A DNA stretch of 17,253 bases from Candidatus Cellulosilyticum pullistercoris. GTDB lineage: Bacteria; Bacillota; Clostridia; Lachnospirales; Cellulosilyticaceae. The stretch spans positions 1 through 17,253 of the forward strand of contig JAHLFQ010000052.1 in the NCBI GenBank assembly GCA_018883705.1, read 5' to 3'. Of this stretch, positions 1-5,411 are shown piece after piece; the stretch's first letter is position 1; every line of letters begins with the position of its first letter. The notes below the pieces were generated by a model. It searched no databases. It was not told where the DNA came from and was given only the letters and a program-made list of their open reading frames with translations. The position numbers were made by a program, and so were the translations under genes.

Positions 1-1
1 T

Positions 2-130
2 CAATTAACAGATGAACAACTAGTAGCAGCAGGTATTGATGGTGGTATGATTCGTATTTCAGTAGGCCTTGAAAACATTGATGATATTATCGAAGACCTT
101 AGACAAGGCTTAGAACATGTAGAGCTTTAA
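2..130 (+). CDS. C-terminus of a Cys/Met-metabolism PLP-dependent enzyme (partial)
   Basis: Only the last 42 residues and the stop are in the window; the reading frame enters from the left edge. The tail QLTDEQLVAAGIDGGMIRIS, followed by VGLENIDDIIEDLRQGLE, is the conserved C-terminal signature of the Cys/Met metabolism PLP family (cystathionine gamma-synthase, cystathionine gamma-lyase, O-acetylhomoserine sulfhydrylase). The arginine of the MIRISVG segment is the family residue that holds the substrate carboxylate. Members are cytosolic fold-type I enzymes of methionine/cysteine biosynthesis. The visible tail cannot tell the subfamilies apart; an O-acetylhomoserine sulfhydrylase or a gamma-synthase is equally likely. 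It closes a housekeeping unit: a terminator follows after 15 bases and the accessory island starts beyond it. Confidence 0.85.
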   Translation, partial: QLTDEQLVAAGIDGGMIRISVGLENIDDIIEDLRQGLEHVEL

Positions 131-145
131 ATGTAAGAATAAGAG

Positions 146-186
146 AGTATGATACTTTGATTAAAAAGAAGTACCATACTTTTTTT
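146..186 (+). terminator. Rho-independent terminator of the PLP-enzyme gene
   Basis: A 12-bp stem with a single A-C mismatch (146-157 against 169-180) and an 11-base A-rich loop runs directly into a T tract at 180-186. It sits 15 bases after the stop of the PLP-enzyme gene and marks the left border of the accessory island. Confidence 0.85.
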
Positions 187-226
187 ATGGAAAAGAACAT
201 AATGATACAATAGACTAGGATTAAAG

Positions 227-277
227 ACAGTGAACCGTATCACAAGTAAGTGATAATCTCTAATAATTTTGATGGAA
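227..277 (+). repeat. Palindromic junction repeat, copy A
   Basis: This copy contains GTGAACCGTATCAC followed by AAGTAAGTGATA. TATCAC (238-243) and GTGATA (250-255) form a perfect 6-bp hairpin around AAGTAA. The following bases, CTCTAATAATTTTGATGGAA, are shared with copy E at 9111 with few changes. The usual left arm (GTTATCACTT in copy D) is not recognisable. Other copies are at 3091, 3369, 5047 and 9111. No coding potential. Confidence 0.75.
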
Positions 278-601
278 GAATTGTAAGTATTAATAAATCA
301 ATAGATTAGATGTGAGATATATAGGATAGTTTTGCTTAATGATTCCACAGCTGTATCGTATGTACGGACTATTTTTGGATTTATATAGTTAAGAGATGAT
401 AGATAAACAGAATTAATACTTTGCTAATTAATTCTGTTGAAATTAATATAGTTATATTTGGGATGAAGAGATGGATAAATGTATTTCAATAAGTATGAAA
501 TTTTTGCAAGAGAGAAAATAGTTTTTAGAGAGTAATATGTATATAATATTTGTAGAAGATTGCGTTAGATATGCAACGTTAAAGAAATTCGAAAGAGGGA
601 T

Positions 602-803
602 ATGATGTTGAAAAATCATATTCCGTACGGTGTTGAAAAGAATGTATTGGTAAACATTATATACCCTTTGTTAAAAAAGGAAAATGGGCAAGTTATGATC
701 ATTAGTGCCATAAGTTTTTGCGGATATTAATAACTGGGCCGCTTTGTATGTGTAGAAAAATTTAGATAAAGAATTAGAAGCCATAGATAGAAGATTTCAG
801 TAA
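602..803 (+). pseudogene. Possible decayed small gene of unknown function
   Basis: A 42-codon frame opens at ATG 602 (or ATG 605), just after GAAAGAGGGA, a fair ribosome binding site. It reads MMLKNHIPYGVEKNVLVNII and ends at a TAA at 728-730. A second, protein-like stretch continues in another frame just past that stop: ADINNWAALYV, a TAG, then KNLDKELEAIDRRFQ and a TAA near 803. The two pieces look like one gene broken by a frameshift and a nonsense codon. I do not recognise the family. The alternative is a genuine 42-residue peptide followed by chance sequence. Confidence 0.3.
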
Positions 804-865
804 TATATAGTAACTAATGACAAAATGGAAAAAATATAGAAAAAGTGTTTTAACATAGCTAATAA

Positions 866-874
866 TGGTATACT
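866..874 (+). promoter_or_regulatory. Candidate extended -10 promoter of ptuAB
   Basis: TGGTATACT is an extended -10 element (TGn plus a TATACT hexamer at 869-874), placing a likely start of transcription near 881, about 64 bases before ptuA. No good -35 is present at the usual distance, which fits an extended -10 promoter. A second TATACT lies at 880-885. Confidence 0.45.
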
Positions 875-944
875 AATAATATACTTTTTGAGTAAGAGAG
901 ATACTAGAAATTAAAATATACAAAGATGGCTAAGGAGGGTAGAT

Positions 945-2264
945 ATGTATATTAATAATCTACACATGAAGAATTTTAAATGTTTCAGAGATGATGAAAT
1001 AAACTTTAATACAAGGTTTAATTTAATAGTAGGAAATAACGGAGTAGGTAAAACAAGTGTATTAGAAGCAGTCGCAATTGGTATTAGTGGTTATTTAAAT
1101 GAAATTAAAAGTTTATCAACTACTGATAGGAGAAATATTACACAAGATGATGTTAGTATACAAAGAAATACAATTAGTGAATTAACAGAATTTCAACCTG
1201 TTTATCCTGTAGAATTAGATTTTAAAGTAAATATAAATGGAAAAGAATATAGTTATTCTAGATTTAGGCAAAGCAAAAGTGATAATACTAGATTTGATCA
1301 CAATAGCCAGATTAAAGAATGTTCTAAGGCATTAAATAGTGTGCTAAGTGAGGGGAAAAAAGAAATTTTGCCCGCGTTTGTATATCATGGTACAGGAAGA
1401 GTATGGGCGAGAGTAAGTAAATCTGCGAAAATAGAAAATGTAAGTAATAGAGATTATGGTTATAAAAATTGTATCAATCCATTGTCAAATGAAAATCAAT
1501 ATAGTAAATGGATTGAGGAAATGCGTAGATATGAAATAGATGAAGATGTTGTTTCAAGTGAATTACGTGCATTATGTATAACAGTAGAAAAGTTTTTAGG
1601 GGAAGGCTCTAGGATAAGATATTCAATAAAGGAAAAGCAAATTATTATTACATTACCTGATGGTAGAACAATGCCATTTAATAAATTGAGCGATGGTTAT
1701 AAGAATGCAATTGGTATTGTTTGCGATACAGCTTTTAGGATTATTAAACTGAACCCTTGGTTGAAGGAAAAAGCAATAGAAGAAACACCAGGTATTATGT
1801 TGATTGATGAGATAGATCTTCATCTCCACCCATCATGGCAAAAAAGAATTGTATCAGATTTAAAGAATACATTTCCGAAGCTACAGATTATTGCAACAAC
1901 ACATGCACCAATTGTTATCTCTAGTTGTACAAAAGATGAAATTATAATGTTAGATGCTCGAGTTAATGAGAATATGGAAACACAAGTTAGTATTAGTTAT
2001 CCAGATACAGGAACAAAAGGTTGGTTAGCAGAAAATATATTGATTGACATTATGGGAATTAATACATCTAGAGATCAAGAAACAGAACAACAAATAGAAG
2101 AATTTAAAGCTATTTATCAAAAAAAATTTAGTAATGGTCTAAGTGAGGAAGAAGCTAGTAAGTTTGCACATTTAAAGAAAATTTTAGAAGATAAATTACC
2201 ATCAGAAGATCCTATCATTACCCTTATTGGATTTGAAGCTTATGAGAAGAGCTTGGAGGAGTAA
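945..2264 (+). CDS. ptuA: Septu-type defence ATPase PtuA
   Basis: A 439-residue AAA/ABC-like ATPase of the AAA_21/OLD-like group. Visible motifs are Walker A GNNGVGKTS (residues 30-38), an ABC-signature-like LSDGYKN (248-254), Walker B LLIDEID-type IMLIDEIDLHLHP (284-296) and the switch ATTHAP (317-322, His320). The start ATG follows AAGGAGGG by a normal distance. The next gene, an HNH nuclease of the PtuB type, begins two bases after its stop, and the ribosome binding site of that gene lies in the last codons of ptuA, so the two are translationally coupled. An ATPase of this type paired with a TIGR02646-type HNH protein is the defining composition of the Septu anti-phage system, in which PtuA and PtuB form a complex that blocks phage growth. 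No reverse transcriptase or retron RNA is adjacent, so this looks like stand-alone Septu rather than a retron effector. Confidence 0.88.
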   Translation: MYINNLHMKNFKCFRDDEINFNTRFNLIVGNNGVGKTSVLEAVAIGISGYLNEIKSLSTTDRRNITQDDVSIQRNTISELTEFQPVYPVELDFKVNINGKEYSYSRFRQSKSDNTRFDHNSQIKECSKALNSVLSEGKKEILPAFVYHGTGRVWARVSKSAKIENVSNRDYGYKNCINPLSNENQYSKWIEEMRRYEIDEDVVSSELRALCITVEKFLGEGSRIRYSIKEKQIIITLPDGRTMPFNKLSDGYKNAIGIVCDTAFRIIKLNPWLKEKAIEETPGIMLIDEIDLHLHPSWQKRIVSDLKNTFPKLQIIATTHAPIVISSCTKDEIIMLDARVNENMETQVSISYPDTGTKGWLAENILIDIMGINTSRDQETEQQIEEFKAIYQKKFSNGLSEEEASKFAHLKKILEDKLPSEDPIITLIGFEAYEKSLEE

Positions 2265-2266
2265 GT

Positions 2267-2896
2267 ATGCATAAAGTTAATAGAGGAGAAGAACCTAAAA
2301 GCTTAAAAGATAATAAAGAAGAATGGACCAAAGCGTTATTAGAACAAATTAAGATTAAAGGGGAATATTCAAAAGTAGATAGTGAATATAAAAGGAAGTA
2401 CAAGCAAACTGATGTGCAAAAAGCATTAAGAGATATGTATGGATCGTTATGTTGCTATTGTGAGGGAGAAATAAATTTAACAGGTTATGCTGAGATTGAA
2501 CATTATAAACCTAAAAGTCTATTTCCTAATCTATGTTTTGAGTGGTCTAATTTACATCAAATATGTACAAAGTGCAATAAAAAGAAAAATGATAAGTGGG
2601 ACAATGATTTTCCAATACTAGATCCTGTACAAGATTCTGTAGACGATAAAATAAAATTTAAGGGACCAATATTATGTACTGATGGACAGGATAAAAGAGT
2701 GCAAAATACAATAGATCACCTAGAAATTAATAAACGTCCAGAACTCCTTGATTTTAGAAGTAAGTTATGGGCTAAGGCATTAGAATATAGAACAAAGGAT
2801 GATGTAGCAAAAGCAGTATTTAAGGATTTAATATTAAGTGAAAATAATTATCCTACATTTAGAAAGTATTTAATTACTATAGTAGAAGGCAAATAG
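2267..2896 (+). CDS. ptuB: Septu-type HNH endonuclease PtuB
   Basis: A 209-residue HNH nuclease. The core shows Cys62-x2-Cys65 (CCYCE), then EIEHYKPKS with the catalytic His79, the segment EWSNLHQIC with Asn95, and Cys100-x2-Cys103-Asn104 (CTKCNKKKND). The four cysteines make the zinc knuckle of the TIGR02646 family, to which PtuB belongs. Length and motif order are typical. Within the Septu complex this subunit is the DNA- or RNA-cleaving effector and PtuA is the ATP-sensing partner. It starts two bases after the ptuA stop and uses TTGGAGGAG in the ptuA end as ribosome binding site, so dosage is tied to PtuA. All nuclease residues look intact, so the system appears functional. No clear terminator follows; the next 190 bases are AT-rich with only short frames. 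Confidence 0.88.
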   Translation: MHKVNRGEEPKSLKDNKEEWTKALLEQIKIKGEYSKVDSEYKRKYKQTDVQKALRDMYGSLCCYCEGEINLTGYAEIEHYKPKSLFPNLCFEWSNLHQICTKCNKKKNDKWDNDFPILDPVQDSVDDKIKFKGPILCTDGQDKRVQNTIDHLEINKRPELLDFRSKLWAKALEYRTKDDVAKAVFKDLILSENNYPTFRKYLITIVEGK

Positions 2897-3237
2897 GGTA
2901 CATATATTAATTTGGACTGAAAAATGGGTTTATTTGAAAGTATAAAACTAGAGTTAGTTAGAGATATAGTGAAACTTAGGGGGATCTATTAGGATAAATA
3001 ATTTTAAGCATAGGCAAAGAGTAGTAATTATATAATATGCATAAATGAATTATTAGTAATAGGAGTAGGTGTGAAGAAATGCATATATAGGTTATCATTT
3101 ATCAATGAAACGATGAACCATATCACAAATAAATGATAGATTTATGAAATTATTAAGAATATACGACAAATAAATGTGCTGATAGAATGTATACTTAATT
3201 AAAAGGATTAAATAGAGGATTTAAATGTTTGTAAATC
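2897..3237. other. Spacer after ptuB with palindromic repeat copy B
   Basis: No gene of supportable length is visible. A 22-codon frame at 2924-2992 (MGLFESIKLELVRDIVKLRG) lacks a ribosome binding site and is not called. The stretch holds repeat copy B and ends at the promoter of a small RNA. Confidence 0.6.
3091..3138 (+). repeat. Palindromic junction repeat, copy B
   Basis: Full-length copy. The outer arms TATCATTTAT (3093-3102) and ATAAATGATA (3129-3138) are a perfect 10-bp inverted repeat. The centre reads CAATGAAACGATGAACCATA followed by TCACAA. Compared with copies A and D the outer arms differ in sequence (CACTT there, CATTT here) while remaining complementary, which suggests selection for the fold. 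Confidence 0.75.
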
Positions 3238-3238
3238 A

Positions 3239-3247
3239 TGTTATAAT
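3239..3247 (+). promoter_or_regulatory. Extended -10 promoter of the orphan antisense RNA (copy 1)
   Basis: TGTTATAAT is a perfect extended -10. It lies in the same place relative to the RNA as TGTTATAAT at 4509-4517 in copy 2, and both are followed by ATAAG. Expected transcription start is near 3254. No strong -35 is seen. Confidence 0.65.
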
Positions 3248-3253
3248 ATAAGT

Positions 3254-3350
3254 ATAACTTAGTAGCTGATAACTACTAAGAATAAAACTTAATAAGTTAA
3301 GCTATGGGAAAAGGTTTAATCTTTGGTCGGATGGGAGCTTTTTTCTTTTG
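3254..3350 (+). ncRNA. Orphan copy of the type I antitoxin-like small RNA (copy 1)
   Basis: A predicted RNA of about 97 nt. It has a perfect extended -10 promoter, a 5' hairpin CTTAGTAG/CTACTAAG (8 bp), the shared block AAAACTTAATAAGTTAAGCTA, and a terminator hairpin AAAAGG...CTTTTTTCTTTT (about 3309-3347). The segment CTTTGGTCGGATGGGAGC is identical to copy 2 (4636-4673 region). Here the opposing peptide gene is gone: only a minus-strand KTKEKSSHPTKD tail and its stop remain inside the terminator. It could therefore act in trans on the peptide mRNA of copy 2, or be a relic. Transcription is predicted from signals only. Confidence 0.55.
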
Positions 3351-3368
3351 TCTTAATATATATAAGGG

Positions 3369-3414
3369 TATCATATGCTAATAGCACGGTGAATCGTATC
3401 ACAAGTAAGCGATA
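3369..3414 (+). repeat. Palindromic junction repeat, copy C
   Basis: This copy reads TATCATATGCTAATAGCACG, then GTGAATCGTATCACAAGTAA, then GCGATA. The inner stem ACGG-TGAA-TCGT keeps pairing through a G-T wobble where other copies have CCGT. The local TATCAC/GCGATA hairpin has one mismatch. It lies just after the small RNA copy 1. Confidence 0.7.
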
Positions 3415-3451
3415 TAGATAGATTGATTAGTCTATAAGATTGCATCTAATG

Positions 3452-3494
3452 AAAAGAAAGAGAGTATATCAATTGATATACTCTCTTTCTTTTT
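3452..3494. terminator. Perfect 42-bp palindrome, likely bidirectional terminator
   Basis: Positions 3452-3493 are a perfect inverted repeat centred on the AATT at 3471-3474: AAAGAAAGAGAGTATATC on the left and its exact complement on the right, ending in T tracts in both directions. It would stop transcription from either side. No intact gene ends directly beside it, which is odd; it may insulate the blocks on either side. Confidence 0.7.
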
Positions 3495-3540
3495 AACTTA
3501 AACTTCACACTGCAAATGTGGGGTCCTCATAATTCACAAT

Positions 3541-3561
3541 AGTCATATTTGCGATATGACT
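3541..3561. repeat. Short perfect inverted repeat
   Basis: AGTCATAT (3541-3548) and ATATGACT (3554-3561) form a perfect 8-bp inverted repeat around TTGCG. No T tract follows, so it is not a normal terminator. It lies in an otherwise empty stretch between the large palindrome and the remnant ending at 3673. Confidence 0.45.
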
Positions 3562-3672
3562 TAAGCAATACAAGATTACTTTATCCTTATAAGCATAGTA
3601 ATATAGGAAGGTCTAAAATTCAAGTAACTTTTTCTACAGTATATCCAATATCACTTATATTTTATGAAAGTT

Positions 3673-3876
3673 TTATTTGGTTTGTTCATGAATAGTAGAT
3701 TTAATTTCTTCTAATTCTTTGGTTAGTTTTTCGATGTCTTGTTTTAAGGTCTCTATAGCAGACTCTAATTGTCTTTTTTCTTTTCTAAAGTTTCAAAATT
3801 AAGATGAATGTAGGGAATAAAAGTGATTGATAGTAGAGGAGGTAAAGAAGATTGCAGTAAGGAACATAGAGCGCAT
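3673..3876 (-). pseudogene. Small membrane/coiled-coil protein with a frameshift at an A tract
   Basis: The minus strand reads, from ATG 3876, MRSMFLTAIFFTSSTINHFI followed by PYIHLNFETLEKKK, and then meets a stop (K-K-K-D-N-stop). One frame over, from the same A6 tract (minus strand of the T run near 3774-3779), a clear coiled coil follows: QLESAIETLKQDIEKLTKEL, then EEIKSTIHEQTK and a stop at 3673-3675. Joined, this makes a protein of about 68 residues with one hydrophobic N-terminal segment and a C-terminal coiled coil. The break falls in a homopolymer, so it could be real decay, a sequencing slip or slippage in expression. No convincing ribosome binding site precedes the ATG, and the frame is open further upstream. 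Family not recognised. Confidence 0.4.
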
Positions 3877-4005
3877 TACATAGCAAAAGTAGGGATTAAT
3901 TTGAGTAAAAGATTGAGTAGGAGAATAGAAATTTTACAGAGTATTATGATAAAATAGATGGTATATAAGTAGATTGATTAGAATTTGAAAGTGAGATGTA
4001 GAGAA

Positions 4006-4482
4006 ATGAATATTCATTTTGGGTTTTCATATATTGGCTTAATATTTTTAGTAATGTTAATGATTCCAAACATAATATGGTCTAAAAATAAACCTAAAGA
4101 TTATGATAAATATGTGATCAATGAGAACAAAATATTATTGATTTTTGAAAGAATTGGCGAAGTTTTAGTTACTTGTTTATCTTTAATTTTTAGTGATTTC
4201 AATATCAATACTATTTCTAAATGGTCTATCGTTTTACTTATTGCATTTGTACTTATGATTTTATATGAAATATATTGGATAAGGTATTTTAAAAGTAATA
4301 AAACTATGAAAGATTTTTATAGTAGTTTATTAGGTGTGCCAGTTGCGGGTGCTACATTACCAGTTGTTGCATTCTTTTTATTAGGGATATACGGAAAAAA
4401 TATATTTCTTATTCTATCAGTAATAATTCTTGGCATTGGACATATTGGCATCCATCTTAATCATTTGAAAGAAATTGGATAA
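4006..4482 (+). CDS. Small multi-pass membrane protein of unknown function
   Basis: About 158 residues with four hydrophobic segments: near residues 5-22 (FGFSYIGLIFLVMLMIPNII), 44-62 (ILLIFERIGEVLVTCLSLIF), 70-88 (ISKWSIVLLIAFVLMILYEI) and a long C-terminal stretch from about 110 to 150 that may hold two spans. It is lysine-rich between the first two spans (WSKNKPKDYDKY). I chose the ATG at 4006; an in-frame TTG at 3985 would add seven residues, but neither start has a strong ribosome binding site. I do not recognise a domain with a known role. The antisense RNA promoter of the type I-like locus starts just after the stop, and no terminator separates them, so read-through into that RNA is possible. 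Confidence 0.7.
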   Translation: MNIHFGFSYIGLIFLVMLMIPNIIWSKNKPKDYDKYVINENKILLIFERIGEVLVTCLSLIFSDFNINTISKWSIVLLIAFVLMILYEIYWIRYFKSNKTMKDFYSSLLGVPVAGATLPVVAFFLLGIYGKNIFLILSVIILGIGHIGIHLNHLKEIG

Positions 4483-4508
4483 ATTCCAGTCTATTTTTAA
4501 GGAAATAT

Positions 4509-4517
4509 TGTTATAAT
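4509..4517 (+). promoter_or_regulatory. Extended -10 promoter of the antitoxin-like RNA (copy 2)
   Basis: TGTTATAAT followed by ATAAGCATAA matches the promoter of copy 1 at 3239 closely. Expected start of transcription is near 4524. The -35 region is poor. Confidence 0.65.
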
Positions 4518-4523
4518 ATAAGC

Positions 4524-4674
4524 ATAAAAAAGAAATGCTCAGTAGCTACTAAGTACTAAGTACTCCTAAAGTGAGACGCTTGTTTTAATTTAGGGCTATT
4601 GGAATTAATAAAACTTAATAAGTTAAGCTATAGAAAAAGGTTCAATCTTTGGTCGGATGGGAGCCTTTTTCTTT
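4524..4674 (+). ncRNA. Antitoxin-like antisense RNA of the type I locus (copy 2)
   Basis: A predicted RNA of about 150 nt, from the TGTTATAAT promoter to the T-rich end of the hairpin at 4634-4670. It has a 5' palindrome AGTAGCTACT, a second stem CCTAAA (4565-4570)/TTTAGG (4589-4594) absent from copy 1, the shared block AAAACTTAATAAGTTAAGCTA, and the terminator. Its 3' end is complementary to the last codons and stop of the minus-strand peptide gene (4642-4806), giving about 30 nt of tail-to-tail overlap. The terminator loop has UUGG (in CUUUGGUCGG), a YUNR-type U-turn sequence often found in antisense RNA recognition loops. The layout matches type I antitoxins that overlap the 3' end of the toxin mRNA, such as the TxpA/RatA arrangement; sequence homology to that family is not claimed. 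Confidence 0.6.
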
Positions 4675-4676
4675 TG
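4634..4676. terminator. Shared bidirectional terminator of the peptide gene and its antisense RNA
   Basis: AAAAAGG (4634-4640) pairs with CCTTTTT (4664-4670), and the inner TTCAATC pairs with GATGGGA apart from one mismatch. The stem is flanked by A and T tracts on the correct sides for both strands. The peptide gene's last codons and TGA (4642-4644) lie inside it. Confidence 0.7.
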
Positions 4677-4806
4677 TCTTAAATTCTAGCTTGAAACCAT
4701 TGATACCTATTTCAAATTTTATGTGATGTGGATACACGTTGTTTATGAAGCAGATAATAACAAATAATAGAAAGCCTATTATTGCGATAGTTATCATTAG
4801 TATCAT
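4642..4806 (-). CDS. Type I toxin-like hydrophobic peptide (copy 2, complete locus)
   Basis: A 54-residue protein read on the minus strand: MILMITIAIIGFLLFVIICF forms one membrane span (residues 1-21), then INNVYPHHIKFEIGINGFKL and a charged tail ending KEKGSHPTKD. The ribosome binding site AAGGGGG (4818-4824) is 11 bases from this ATG but only 5 from an in-frame TTG at 4812, which would add two residues (Met-Asp) and is conserved in copy 3, so TTG may be the true start. The gene has its own promoter, a structured leader, and an antisense RNA overlapping its 3' end. A short membrane span with a basic tail under antisense RNA control is the pattern of type I toxins, which depolarise or damage the inner membrane. 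No family name is certain. The alternative is a small membrane protein whose antisense RNA has another role. Confidence 0.65.
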   Translation of the reverse strand: MILMITIAIIGFLLFVIICFINNVYPHHIKFEIGINGFKLEFKTKEKGSHPTKD

Positions 4807-4817
4807 ATCCAATACCA

Positions 4818-4862
4818 CCCCCTTTGTGCCATGATGAATGAATCACCAATAGCCTAAGGAGG
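4818..4862 (-). promoter_or_regulatory. Leader anti-Shine-Dalgarno of the toxin-like mRNA
   Basis: On the minus strand the leader carries CCTCCTT (4856-4862), which pairs over 7 bp (one G-U) with the gene's own ribosome binding site AAGGGGG (4818-4824). The same CCTCC can alternatively pair with an upstream GGAGG next to the first hairpin. A nine-codon frame from ATG 4834 overlaps the peptide start (ATATGA). Sequestered ribosome binding sites and leader frames are recurrent in type I toxin mRNAs. The folding is by eye. Confidence 0.4.
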
Positions 4863-4880
4863 AGAAAACGTTCAAAACCT

Positions 4881-4900
4881 CCGTAGCCATCCATCTACGG
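4881..4900 (-). promoter_or_regulatory. 5' hairpin in the toxin-like mRNA leader
   Basis: CCGTAG and CTACGG form a perfect 6-bp stem around an 8-base loop, about 15 to 35 nt from the predicted 5' end. Such 5' stems often stabilise short toxin mRNAs. Confidence 0.5.
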
Positions 4901-4921
4901 TTAAATTGTGTTTACTGGAAT

Positions 4922-4930
4922 ATTATAACA
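4922..4930 (-). promoter_or_regulatory. Extended -10 promoter of the toxin-like gene
   Basis: The minus strand reads TGTTATAAT, a perfect extended -10 (hexamer at 4922-4927), with a start of transcription near 4915. This gives a leader of about 108 nt before the ATG. It is the same extended -10 sequence as the two antisense RNA promoters. Confidence 0.6.
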
Positions 4931-5411
4931 TAATGATAATGATAGTAATAGGAGAAAATAGCTTATTTACATATAAAACTGTATACTATTTATGTAATGA
5001 ATCCAGAACAACAATAACAAAAAGTTGTATCAGTTTTATATATAAAGTTATCACTTGCTAATGAAACGGTGAACTGTACCCTAAATAAGGGAAGGTTAGG
5101 GACTGAAGTATTGATAATAATAGGGTTGAGGTAACAAGTTATGACACGGTTTAAGCTGCAAATAGTATAAATAAAGAAGAGAATAATTGGTTCTCTTGAA
5201 AGAAAATAAGATATAATTATGAGGTAAATATAATTTGTATATAAACATTCCTTAGTGTAAGGAATAGGAATAAGAGAAAGTATTAGTTCTAGCTGGAGAT
5301 AATATTAGTTGGACTCATGCAAATTATTTAGAATACTTTATATGGAGAAGATAAGGATTCAGAGTTGAACTCAGAAGACTAATAATGTTTTAAAAGATTA
5401 GAGGGAGGAGT
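4931..5411. other. Spacer between the type I-like locus and the HEPN gene
   Basis: No gene is visible. The stretch contains repeat copy D (5047-5092), a possible -10 TATAAT at 5212-5217 about 200 bases before the HEPN gene, and a perfect 7-bp hairpin ATTCCTT/AAGGAAT (5247-5265) without a T tract, in what would be the HEPN mRNA leader. Confidence 0.55.
5047..5092 (+). repeat. Palindromic junction repeat, copy D
   Basis: This copy reads GTTATCACTTGCTAATGAAA, then CGGTGAACTGTACCCTAAAT and AAGGG. The inner stem ACGG-TGAA-CTGT is kept by a wobble. At the right hairpin, where other copies have TATCAC/GTGATA, this one has CCCT/AGGG: both arms changed and the pairing was kept. The left arm GTTATCACTT is complementary to the AAGTGATAAC right arm found in copy E. 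Confidence 0.7.

Larger units (their letters stand above)
187..868. other. Gene-poor spacer upstream of the Septu pair
   Basis: No intact gene of convincing length is visible here. The stretch holds one copy of the palindromic repeat (227-277), a candidate gene remnant (602-803) and, at its right end, the promoter of the ptuAB pair. The rest is AT-rich sequence with frequent stops in all frames. Confidence 0.6.

Noticed and set aside
478..530. 16-codon frame MDKCISISMKFLQERK in the first spacer
   Set aside because: Too short and without a ribosome binding site or any second copy.
945..2896. Retron with a PtuAB effector
   Set aside because: No reverse transcriptase frame or retron RNA-like structure is found next to the pair in the window.
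2924..2992. 22-codon frame MGLFESIKLELVRDIVKLRG after ptuB
   Set aside because: No ribosome binding site, very short, no repeat elsewhere; could be chance or a remnant.
4712..4894. 60-codon minus-strand frame overlapping the toxin-like gene
   Set aside because: It overlaps the better-supported peptide frame (ribosome binding site, conservation in copy 3). Its own sequence has no hydrophobic span pattern and is not kept in copy 3.
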